46,242 nt of DNA, taken from NCBI GenBank assembly GCA_019119045.1, contig DWXS01000066.1, forward strand, positions 1 to 46,242, read 5' to 3'. How positions within the stretch are numbered: position 1 is the stretch's first letter; the number at the start of each line of letters is the position of its first letter. The translations under genes and the position numbers were made by a program. Positions 39,302 through 46,242 of this stretch are shown piece after piece. The DNA is from Candidatus Mailhella merdavium. Its GTDB lineage: Bacteria > Desulfobacterota > Desulfovibrionia > Desulfovibrionales > Desulfovibrionaceae. A model generated the notes under the pieces. The model was given only the letters and a program-made list of their open reading frames with translations, searched no databases and was not told the origin of the DNA.

Positions 39302-42300
39302 TACTCCTCCTCAAACCCGTAGTCGCTGAAATTCAGTGTCCGGCAGTTCTCCGAGACATCGCGGATCGTCTTCTCGGAAGCGCCGTCCTGCAAGTTGGCT
39401 TGGATTTCGATTGTCACCTGCACGTCCGCGCCGATCAACTTGGTGAGGTGCTGGATCACCTCGTCGGCAATACGTCCTGCATCACGGCCTACGCGGAGCG
39501 CATCGATATTCACGGATCCGTGGAAGCGGCGGAGCTCTTTCGGCTTCGGCGCAGGGGGCACAGGTGGCGGTGTTGCTCCATGTGTAAAGTCTGTGCTGCC
39601 TGAACCATGCGAGGGAGAGACATCTTCATTGGCCTCACTCCCACCGCCTGAAGCTGCTGCTTCGGCTTTTTTCCCAGCTTCCTCAGCGTCTTTGCGGTGC
39701 TGCTCGGCGGCTACCTCCGGCTTGACTACCAGCGCCCCGCCCTCGGCCTGTACGGACGTATTCAGACCGTCCACAAGGCCCTGATAGCGCCCTATCTCGT
39801 TCTTGGCTTGTGCGTAAGCGAAGGTCGCTTTCTGCCAATCGGGTTGGAGGACGCCGTCGCGGATGGCCCCAAGCAGCACATTGGAATCGCGGAGCCTAGG
39901 CAGGTACAAATAGGTTGCAAAGTCCTCCATAAGCTGTTTCACCGGCACGTCGTCGCCACGCCAGAGGGGAACGCGATCCAGTTCCATGCGCAGACGCACT
40001 CCGCCCATTTGGGTCAGCAGAAGTTCTTCGGTCTTCAGCTTCTTGCAGGCGCGAACGGACAAAGCCTCGCTCCCCTGCAAGCGGATTTCCTGCCATTCTA
40101 CCGCGCCTTTAGTGTCGGGCTGCTCCGGCACAAGTAACCATTGCCACGATTCCGGTATACGGGCCTGAACGGTTTTATCGGCGTTTTTGCATTTGGTGTC
40201 GGCCTGCCGTTTTTGGAAGGGGTCGAGGTTGAGTTGCTCGCTTTCCTCCCAGACAGATTTCCAGGCCAGATATTGTCGCACGGCGTTTTTCAGTTCCGCC
40301 AAACGTGCGGCATCCGCCGCCAGAAAAACGAGAGAGTTCTTGTAGGCGCGAGGGCTGTTGCCCCTGTTGTCCAGAATGGCCTGAGCCTCCTTGCGGGCGG
40401 CGCTTTCCTCCTGCCCTTTGGAGTGCGGATGTTCCGGGCCGATAATGACCAGCCGGGCGTCATGTTCATCGGAAATATCGCTGCTGCCAAGGCAGGCGTG
40501 GACGCGACTGAAGTCCCCGCGTGTGCGGGCCTCCTCGCGCAAGCGGCGAGCTATTTCATCCTGAATGACGTGAGCTTGAAGCTGATTGGCCCGGTCTTCA
40601 GCCAAGCGGGCCACAGTGGGCTGGGTGGAGAACCAATAACGGCTGCCGTCCACATACAGGTAGGTCGCACGATCCGTCAGGCGACGCAAGGCATCGCCGA
40701 AAGTTGCCACGGTTTCTCCCGGCTGGACGCAGCCGAGTTTGATTTGCCGTTCGTCGATGCCACGATTGGCGGCGCGTTGGGTGGGCGCGGAGCCGATATA
40801 GATAGTGCGGGCCACGCGACGGCAGGCGGAATAGCGGGCCAAGTTGGGGGCATCGCGCTCCAGCTTGAGAGGCAGGGAGTTTTCGCCGTCCACATCCTTG
40901 GCGATGACCGGCGTCCACTGGTCGTCTAGGTAACGGGTCAGCTCGAACTGCACGGTGGGATCGTCAATGGGCACAGTGGCGGGCATGATGAGCAGATTCC
41001 CGTCGTTGCGTTCCCACAGGCAATGGATGACCGCCGCCATAAGACGCAACACGCCGCGCGTGCGCTGGAATTTGTCCAGAGTAGACCAGTCGTTGTACAA
41101 GCGGTCGAAAAATTCCGGGTGGATGGGGTAGGCTTGGCTGATGCGCCGTTCGTAGTCGGCCTCGCGGCATTCGGAGGGGAACTCGTTGTGTTGCGCCCCA
41201 TACATGCTCACATAGGCGCGGGCCACAGCGTCCCGCGCCGCAAAGGCTTGAGGGGCGGTCATGGGTTCAAAGAGCCTGCGGCGCACGATTTCAAAGCCTT
41301 CGTCCGGGCTGGCAGGTCTCCAGCTTGATTCCACGCGGCCAATGGCGTTTTTGAGCCGGGCCAGAGCCTGCTGGCCGAAGTCCCCGCCAATTTCGTTGTC
41401 CGAGGCAGGGATGCTGACGATGAGCAGAGTATTCTTGGCCGCTTTGGCCGATTCGCTGAGGGCCTGGGCGAAGGTGAATTGCGTGTCGAAGGTGCCCGCC
41501 GGGAGTTGGCTGCCTTCGTGCAGTTGCCGGGCGTAGGCCACCCATTCATCGATGAGGATCAGGCAGGGCGAGAAGCGGTTGAAGAGTTCCTTCATCGTAT
41601 CGCCTGGATTGGTGGCCTTTTCGTCGTCGGCGCGGATCATCCCGTATCCGTCTTTGCCGCCAAGCTGCCAGGCGATTTCGCCCCAAATGGTGCGCACGAT
41701 GGTTCCGTCCTCCTTGACGGACGGATTGCCCGGCGAAACTTTGGTGCCTACGACCACGGCTCGGCGCACGTTGGGCGCGATGGAAGTCCCCGCTTGCTGG
41801 ACGAGTTCGTCCACGCCGGGAAGCTCCGAAACCGGTGTACCGGAAAAAAGGTGGTACAGGGCCAACATGCTGTGGGTTTTGCCGCCGCCGAAGTTGGTTT
41901 GCAGTTCGACAACAGGATCTCCCCCTTGGCCGCCAAGACGCTGCACGGCATTGACGAGCAGCTTTTGCAGGCCCTCGGTGATGAAGGTGCGGCGGAAGAA
42001 CTCCGTGGGGTTCTGGTATTCGGACGCTGCCTCGCGTAGATAGACCTGCCACAAATCCGCCGCGAACTCGGCCTGCTGGTATTTGCCACCGGCCACGTCG
42101 CGGTGCGGTGTGACGACTTCCCGCCACGGCTTGAGCCCAATCATGGGAGTGCCTTCAATAGGCGCCACGGCCTGTTTACGCAGTTCGCCGCGCCGTTGTT
42201 CATCAAAGCGCACCCGCAACAACGCCATTTTCTGCTCTTCCAGTTCTTTGGCTTCTGGCGCGGAAACGGCGGTGAGCAAGCGCCCTATGCTGTCCAGGGC

Positions 42301-42639
42301 ACGGTAGGCGTCGTCGCTGCTAAAGGCAGTCTGGTGCGCCCAGCGGTTGCGCACTTCGCGCAGTTCGCTGACGATGGCCCGCTCCGTATGTCCCAAGGTG
42401 TTGCGAAAGACGCCGCTCCAGGTCTCCCACATAATCAAAAGCAGGTTTTGCGTGTCCCAATTAATCTCGCCCCCGGTCGCGGATTTGACCGCCCCGCCGT
42501 CTTTGCGCAGAATGGCGGATACCGTTTGTTCCCATGTATCTTTGAAAGCGGCGCGGAGTTCGCGCTCCACAAAGGGACGCAGCCCCTTGTTCAGGGTATC
42601 AAGGGCCTCGCCGACGCGGGCGTGATTGGTTTTGGACAT
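39301..42639 (-). CDS. DUF499-type AAA+ ATPase with N-terminal Swt1-like HEPN domain
   Basis: A 1112-residue protein. Residues about 1-125 look like a Swt1-type HEPN domain: [20 protein letters not shown] ... [20 protein letters not shown] ... [20 protein letters not shown], with R97-x4-H102. A P-loop domain follows with Walker [11 protein letters not shown] at 249-258 and Walker [13 protein letters not shown] at 360-371, then [12 protein letters not shown] (sensor-like). The C-terminal quarter has an Ala/Glu-rich linker and a final alpha/beta domain. COG1483 (DUF499) proteins regularly stand beside DUF1156 methyltransferases in defence islands, and BREX type 3 uses a related pair. It follows the methyltransferase gene after 18 bases, with GAGGT upstream. 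Confidence 0.88.
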   Translation of the reverse strand: MSKTNHARVGEALDTLNKGLRPFVERELRAAFKDTWEQTVSAILRKDGGAVKSATGGEINWDTQNLLLIMWETWSGVFRNTLGHTERAIVSELREVRNRWAHQTAFSSDDAYRALDSIGRLLTAVSAPEAKELEEQKMALLRVRFDEQRRGELRKQAVAPIEGTPMIGLKPWREVVTPHRDVAGGKYQQAEFAADLWQVYLREAASEYQNPTEFFRRTFITEGLQKLLVNAVQRLGGQGGDPVVELQTNFGGGKTHSMLALYHLFSGTPVSELPGVDELVQQAGTSIAPNVRRAVVVGTKVSPGNPSVKEDGTIVRTIWGEIAWQLGGKDGYGMIRADDEKATNPGDTMKELFNRFSPCLILIDEWVAYARQLHEGSQLPAGTFDTQFTFAQALSESAKAAKNTLLIVSIPASDNEIGGDFGQQALARLKNAIGRVESSWRPASPDEGFEIVRRRLFEPMTAPQAFAARDAVARAYVSMYGAQHNEFPSECREADYERRISQAYPIHPEFFDRLYNDWSTLDKFQRTRGVLRLMAAVIHCLWERNDGNLLIMPATVPIDDPTVQFELTRYLDDQWTPVIAKDVDGENSLPLKLERDAPNLARYSACRRVARTIYIGSAPTQRAANRGIDERQIKLGCVQPGETVATFGDALRRLTDRATYLYVDGSRYWFSTQPTVARLAEDRANQLQAHVIQDEIARRLREEARTRGDFSRVHACLGSSDISDEHDARLVIIGPEHPHSKGQEESAARKEAQAILDNRGNSPRAYKNSLVFLAADAARLAELKNAVRQYLAWKSVWEESEQLNLDPFQKRQADTKCKNADKTVQARIPESWQWLLVPEQPDTKGAVEWQEIRLQGSEALSVRACKKLKTEELLLTQMGGVRLRMELDRVPLWRGDDVPVKQLMEDFATYLYLPRLRDSNVLLGAIRDGVLQPDWQKATFAYAQAKNEIGRYQGLVDGLNTSVQAEGGALVVKPEVAAEQHRKDAEEAGKKAEAAASGGGSEANEDVSPSHGSGSTDFTHGATPPPVPPAPKPKELRRFHGSVNIDALRVGRDAGRIADEVIQHLTKLIGADVQVTIEIQANLQDGASEKTIRDVSENCRTLNFSDYGFEEE

Positions 42640-42657
42640 GTGGGTACCTCGTATGTG

Positions 42658-45477
42658 CTATTCCAACAGGCCCTGTTCGCGCTTAGGTTGTTCTTGGGCC
42701 AACTTGAGCAGTTCCGGCCAAGCCATCACCAGGGCGTTGTAGGCTTGGGCTTCGGCAGACCAGCCGTTGCTCTCGGAAATTTTATGCAGGCGGTAGGCCA
42801 GTTCGCGGGCCGTCTCGCCAACGGAACCGGGCATTTTGCGCAGAAGCCGCGCGGCCCCGGATTCGCCTTGGTCTGCCAAAAGGGCATGAATCAAATGCTG
42901 GGTGGCTTCCCAGACCGTAAGACGTTTGTCCGTGGCCGGGTTCCAATCTCCCTGGAGTTCCTCTCGGCGCAACAAGCGGACTTTACCGCCGCCGGAAGCC
43001 ACAATACCTGCCTCTACCAAGCCGTTTATTGATGTGACTTTAGCTTTTGAAAAAGTTTCAGCCTCGCCAAAATCACCCTCTTCAAAGCCATGTAATTTGA
43101 ACCACGGCACGGCCCAACGAGTATCCGCGTCGTAATCTTCTCCCGGTTCATCCAACACATCCCCAAGAATCTGATTAATCAAGCCCAAGGCTGTACGCAC
43201 GGTCATGGGCTTGCCGCTGGATTCCACTACCTTGGAGTAGCGGGAAAACACGGCCATGCCGGGGCCGATGGCCGCTTGGGCCAAGTCCACCGGGGCGATG
43301 TTGCCTTGTTGCAAAGCCACAAGGGCGGCCGGCAGTTCCTTTTTCAGAGCGGTGAGGAAGTCACGGCGGGTGCATGGTTCGGCCTCATCAGGGCGGGCGC
43401 GGCAGGCCAACACGATGTAGGATGCAAGGGCATTGGTGCCCATAGACACCATGCGCCACTTTTGCGAAGCGCGAACTGGCCAGGTGGCGGTAATCTGGAA
43501 TCCGGAACCAAGCAGGGCTTCCAACAAAGTTTCCCAGCCGGTGGTCAGATCCACGCCGCCGGTCTTTTCGTCAGTATCCTCGGCTTCTTCATATGTGCTT
43601 TCGTCGGATTGCTTGAAGGCGTAATAAACGGTGAGGGGAAAACGCGCGTCCATTTTGCCGCGCAGAGTAGTAAAAGCTATGCGGAAGCCAGATTCAAAAT
43701 GCTCCTTGGCCTGTTTTTTATTTCCAGAAAAACGTTCATCAGCTATTGCGGTCAATTCTTGTGCTTTTGGGACAACAATGGTATTAAAAAGGTCTGGGTA
43801 GAGTTCGCCGATGGTATGGCGCAACCAGACATAAAAAAAATCGGACAGCGCGGCATAACAGATGTTATCATAATATGGCGGATCAGTGCTGACGAGAATG
43901 TCATGCACGTTATTCCAAGTACCTGCGGCGTCAATTTGGCAGGCGTCACCTGACTGGATAGATGCTCTCCCTATCACTTCAATACAGTCAGAAACATATT
44001 CCATACAAGTTTGCCATGCGCCAACGGAGTTTCCCAAGATATTTGCTTCCGCAAAATCCCAGACCATAGGGATTGCCTGGCGTCCAAACAGATTCATTAC
44101 CTTTTGATTGCTGGGTGACCATCTACATAGACTATTGTTAAAATCAGCACATCGATCCAAAATCAAAGCTAAAAACGTCGTCACCGTGGCGGCATAAGAG
44201 GTTGCATTGTCGTCAGACAAGCCAGCAGCTTTGGCGTCCGTGCCAATAATTTCATGGACGGAACCGATCAGATCGCTGAATGTCGTCAGAGCCGTGAGTT
44301 GGCGGGAGGAGAAAATATCTTTCCATTGTGTAAAACCATATGGTACACATGTCCCCCCACTTAACTTTGCGGGAATAGGCCCAGTTGGTTCCCAAATCGT
44401 TACAGGGGATTCAACATTTTTTTGTTGTCCTAAAAAAGCGGATAGATATGATCGTCCATGATGTGTTTCAACTACAATAGCTATAAGTTGATAGCCTATT
44501 TTATTATGCTTACCTTCATTTTTAATATATGACTCAGAAATGACTTGTTCACTAAGCAAACAGAAAAACTTTCCACGGGTTAATTTAGTACCTTTACCCA
44601 CTGCTTTCTTATCCGCAGGCTCGCCGGTCTTTACATCGAAACGCCATGTATTGTTTTGACGGTCCACAACTGGCTCCAGCCAAGCCATTTTCCCCTTATT
44701 AGAGGAAAGCCAGTAGGTGCTGATAAGCGGCACATGCGCCCCATGCCTGGCGGGGTCGGGGCTGGCGACAGTCCGCGCCCATATCCAGGCGATGACATTG
44801 GCCTCGCTGTCGCCCTGTTCTCTAGGCAGTGGCACTTGGGAGTACAGGTTGCCAATTTTCTCAAAGGCCTGCTTGCGGATGACATCGCCATAGTAGCGCA
44901 CGTCTTCTGCCAGACCCCATGCGCCGGAACGGCTGATCTGGCTTTTTATCATGTCGCCGCGCATGTTGGGATTGATGGGCTTTTGCCCCAGCCAACGCGG
45001 CACCAGCTCCAGATTGCATTTGTTCAGGAGCACCGCCACCGGGTTGAGGTCGGCGGCATGGGCCACAAAGCCCAGACGCGCTGCTTCCAGCGGGATGGAG
45101 CCGCCGCCGGAGAAGGGATCGAGCATGTCCGGGAGTTTGCCGCCCGTATGAGCCAGCATCTCCGCACGCGCCCTGGCGTAGACTTCCGGCTTGTCGTGCA
45201 ACTTTTTCTGCATGAGGTCGCGCACAATACCGAACAGCCGCTCGCGCTCGGCGGCTTGTGCTTCCTCGGTCGGAAATTTCTCAGGATGGGACGAGGGATC
45301 ATCCACCACAGAAGAGAATAGAACAGCCCGTGCCGAAGGCAAAGGCAAACGCGCCCACCACTGATGGATGCCTTTGGGGTGAGCGCCAATGCCGGGCATT
45401 TTGTCATAGGCCGATGCGTCGTTGATTTCCGGCAACGGCAAGGCGACTTCAATCAGCTTTTTGGGTTGGACGGTCAT
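42658..45477 (-). CDS. DUF1156-type adenine-specific DNA methyltransferase
   Basis: A 939-residue protein with the DUF1156 opening (KLIEVALPLPEINDASAYDK then HPKGIHQWWARLPL) at 7-46. The SAM-binding motif DPFSGGGSIPLEAARLG lies at about 118-134 and the catalytic DPPYYDN at about 529-535, so it should methylate N6 of adenine in DNA; the long insert between them may hold target recognition. The end (residues about 780-939) is helical. The same family provides the methylase of BREX type 3 (PglXI). Modification alone would be harmless, so partners in the operon presumably act on unmodified DNA. Starts 15 bases after the TOPRIM-like gene. Confidence 0.92.
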   Translation of the reverse strand: MTVQPKKLIEVALPLPEINDASAYDKMPGIGAHPKGIHQWWARLPLPSARAVLFSSVVDDPSSHPEKFPTEEAQAAERERLFGIVRDLMQKKLHDKPEVYARARAEMLAHTGGKLPDMLDPFSGGGSIPLEAARLGFVAHAADLNPVAVLLNKCNLELVPRWLGQKPINPNMRGDMIKSQISRSGAWGLAEDVRYYGDVIRKQAFEKIGNLYSQVPLPREQGDSEANVIAWIWARTVASPDPARHGAHVPLISTYWLSSNKGKMAWLEPVVDRQNNTWRFDVKTGEPADKKAVGKGTKLTRGKFFCLLSEQVISESYIKNEGKHNKIGYQLIAIVVETHHGRSYLSAFLGQQKNVESPVTIWEPTGPIPAKLSGGTCVPYGFTQWKDIFSSRQLTALTTFSDLIGSVHEIIGTDAKAAGLSDDNATSYAATVTTFLALILDRCADFNNSLCRWSPSNQKVMNLFGRQAIPMVWDFAEANILGNSVGAWQTCMEYVSDCIEVIGRASIQSGDACQIDAAGTWNNVHDILVSTDPPYYDNICYAALSDFFYVWLRHTIGELYPDLFNTIVVPKAQELTAIADERFSGNKKQAKEHFESGFRIAFTTLRGKMDARFPLTVYYAFKQSDESTYEEAEDTDEKTGGVDLTTGWETLLEALLGSGFQITATWPVRASQKWRMVSMGTNALASYIVLACRARPDEAEPCTRRDFLTALKKELPAALVALQQGNIAPVDLAQAAIGPGMAVFSRYSKVVESSGKPMTVRTALGLINQILGDVLDEPGEDYDADTRWAVPWFKLHGFEEGDFGEAETFSKAKVTSINGLVEAGIVASGGGKVRLLRREELQGDWNPATDKRLTVWEATQHLIHALLADQGESGAARLLRKMPGSVGETARELAYRLHKISESNGWSAEAQAYNALVMAWPELLKLAQEQPKREQGLLE

Positions 45478-45489
45478 ATATTCTCCATC

Positions 45490-46134
45490 TTAGGCCAGGA
45501 GGCGTTCGATCCAGTTCACGAAAGCGAGGGCGTTTGGGTGGTTCAGGTCAAGGTATTGCAAATTTTTATTTCTGTTCATGTGTAAACCTGGCTTATGCTG
45601 CCATGCAAGCCAAGTATGCACCTGAGCCTTTAAAATATCCGATTTGTTAGCATGGCGAAATCGCCTTTTACAGTGAGGAATTTTCTTTACAACACCTTTC
45701 GACCGAGGCCATAAATCGTCAGATGTGCGTATCAAATTAACAAAAAAATTTTCAAGTGCGCCAGGGGATTGATTGTTCGGCATAAACCAAAAACCTATTC
45801 TTCTATCTTCATCAATATCGATAATTGTGCCCTCCAAAGCAGGCATAGGAGGATAGGAAATGTCGCACTTTTTCAGTATACGGATAATTTTTCCCCATGA
45901 AGACATAATATCTTTATCTGTATCAATAATAATACCAATATGTTTATAGCCAGTAGAAGTTATTTCCTGTTCCAAATCGCTAATAACTTTGCTGACCGAT
46001 CCTTTGACTTTAATCGGTTCCTCACTTTTGGGGAAATGAAAATCGAAAACACTTTTTCCCATGTGAGATCGGAGAAGGCCAATGACAAGATGCTTATCGT
46101 CATCTCCTTCAAGGAGAAGTTTGTTGTCGCTCAT
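45490..46134 (-). CDS. TOPRIM-like protein (DUF3226/OLD-nuclease-type)
   Basis: A 214-residue protein with the pattern of single-domain TOPRIM proteins: Glu in LLLEGDDDKHLV (residues 5-16), a second strand with acidic IGIIIDTDKDIMSSW (about 67-81, D-x-D), and later GALENFFVNLI (about 127-137). TOPRIM proteins of this kind often pair with an AAA ATPase (OLD-like) gene and act as nucleases or as their regulators. Its start overlaps the stop of the upstream unfinished gene (ATGA), and its stop is 12 bases before the methyltransferase start, so it is part of the same operon. Confidence 0.78.
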   Translation of the reverse strand: MSDNKLLLEGDDDKHLVIGLLRSHMGKSVFDFHFPKSEEPIKVKGSVSKVISDLEQEITSTGYKHIGIIIDTDKDIMSSWGKIIRILKKCDISYPPMPALEGTIIDIDEDRRIGFWFMPNNQSPGALENFFVNLIRTSDDLWPRSKGVVKKIPHCKRRFRHANKSDILKAQVHTWLAWQHKPGLHMNRNKNLQYLDLNHPNALAFVNWIERLLA

Positions 46135-46242
46135 CGGATTTCAATCCTCTCGTCAACATTCATCTTCAGGCGCACTTCGTCATAAATTTCAGTGTGAAAT
46201 CCAGCTTTGCGTTTTTCTAACCGAACAGCGATACCTTCCATG
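46131..46242 (-). CDS. C-terminal end of an upstream gene of the cargo operon (partial)
   Basis: The last 36 residues of a frame that enters from outside the window: VRLEKRKAGFHTEIYDEVRL and MNVDERIEIR, then a stop that overlaps the TOPRIM gene start. An in-frame ATG at 46241 would also give a tiny complete frame, but no ribosome site can be judged. DUF3226-type genes are usually preceded by an AAA-family ATPase gene, and the ending is compatible with one. That identity is inference; nothing in 36 residues proves it. Confidence 0.5.
   Translation of the reverse strand, partial: MEGIAVRLEKRKAGFHTEIYDEVRLKMNVDERIEIR

Larger units (their letters stand above)
1681..46242. mobile_element. Dot/Icm-type integrative conjugative element (one end visible; right end outside window)
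   Basis: It is bounded on the left by the tRNA-Glu 3' fragment. It carries a replication-type initiator, a near-complete IncI-like (MPF-I) conjugation gene set, an ArdC-like protein, topoisomerase III, two toxin-antitoxin cassettes and a giant methylase-helicase, a standard ICE backbone. No relaxase belonging to the backbone was found in 1.7-31.2 kb, and no integrase near the tRNA remnant, so these should be beyond the window, after the nested island. The extent is inference: the second boundary is not seen. Confidence 0.7.
31235..46242. mobile_element. Nested mobilizable island inserted in the helicase gene (right end outside window)
   Basis: It begins where the helicase homology stops and base composition turns AT-rich. 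It contains two tyrosine recombinase genes, an AlpA regulator, an oriT-like stretch, mobC and relaxase genes, a ParA-like ATPase, and a defence-like cargo operon. This is the order integrase - excision regulator - mob - cargo, as in integrative mobilizable elements that borrow a host ICE's channel. The right junction, where the rest of the helicase gene should resume, is not in the window. Confidence 0.65.

Noticed and set aside
40141-40929. 262-residue plus-strand frame opposite the DUF499 gene
   Set aside because: Antisense shadow; Gly/Ala/Phe/Val-rich without motif.
38354-46242. Calling the cargo operon a BREX or DISARM system
   Set aside because: Only family-level overlap (DUF1156, DUF499) is visible; PglZ, BrxA, BrxB, BrxL, PLD nuclease and helicase genes are not in the window.

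Overview
The window looks like chromosome of a Desulfovibrionaceae-type deltaproteobacterium (Desulfovibrio/Bilophila-like) entered by an integrative conjugative element (ICE), which is itself interrupted by a smaller mobilizable island. The host guess is inference from GC-rich codon use and the IncI/Dot-Icm-like conjugation genes; no rRNA or complete tRNA is present to fix it.

Chromosomal edge (1-1680). An aldo/keto reductase, a 61-residue conserved small protein on the opposite strand and two terminators lead up to 44 bases matching the 3' part of a tRNA-Glu (minus strand, 1681-1724). The match stops in the anticodon loop, and the tRNA's own terminator lies on the chromosomal side. This is how the far end of a tRNA-integrating element looks, so the ICE starts here and runs rightward; the intact tRNA-Glu and probably the ICE's own integrase should lie beyond the right edge.

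ICE backbone (about 1.7-31.2 kb, almost all plus strand). A gene-poor control region and a helix-turn-helix replication-type protein precede a Dot/Icm (MPF-I, IncI-like) conjugation operon: dotH/icmK, dotG/icmE, a dotE/icmC-like gene, icmD, dotI/icmL, dotO/icmB, a traW-position secreted protein, dotA/traY, a small membrane protein, dotD, dotC, dotB, icmT, an ArdC-like protein, topoisomerase III, a secreted protein, a lytic transglycosylase, dotM/icmP, dotL/icmO and a DsbA-like oxidoreductase. The ATPases (DotB, DotO, DotL), the core (DotC, DotD, DotG, DotH) and the inner-membrane parts form a conjugation machine; the IcmS/IcmW effector adaptors of Legionella were not seen. Two antisense toxin-antitoxin cassettes (DinJ-YafQ and MazE-MazF type) sit inside the operon. 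The backbone ends with an AbrB-like regulator and a giant methylase-helicase that loses its homology near 31,234.

Nested mobilizable island (about 31.2 kb to beyond the edge). At the break the DNA turns AT-rich and repeat-rich (att-like), followed by two overlapping tyrosine recombinase genes. The first appears to have lost its catalytic Tyr and His. Then come an AlpA regulator, a non-coding stretch with oriT-like hairpins, mobC, a relaxase with a small gene nested in its 3' end, a small basic protein, a ParA-like ATPase and a membrane protein.

Cargo (38.35 kb to the end, minus strand). Facing the mob genes is a tightly packed operon: an unfinished upstream gene, a TOPRIM-like (DUF3226-type) protein, a DUF1156-type adenine methyltransferase, a DUF499-type AAA+ ATPase with a Swt1-like HEPN domain at its N-terminus, and a zinc-ribbon protein that also carries a HEPN-type R-x4-H motif. 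This is the best candidate for a poorly described anti-phage or anti-plasmid system: a methyltransferase and a large ATPase joined to two possible HEPN ribonucleases and a TOPRIM protein, with no PglZ or helicase visible in the window.
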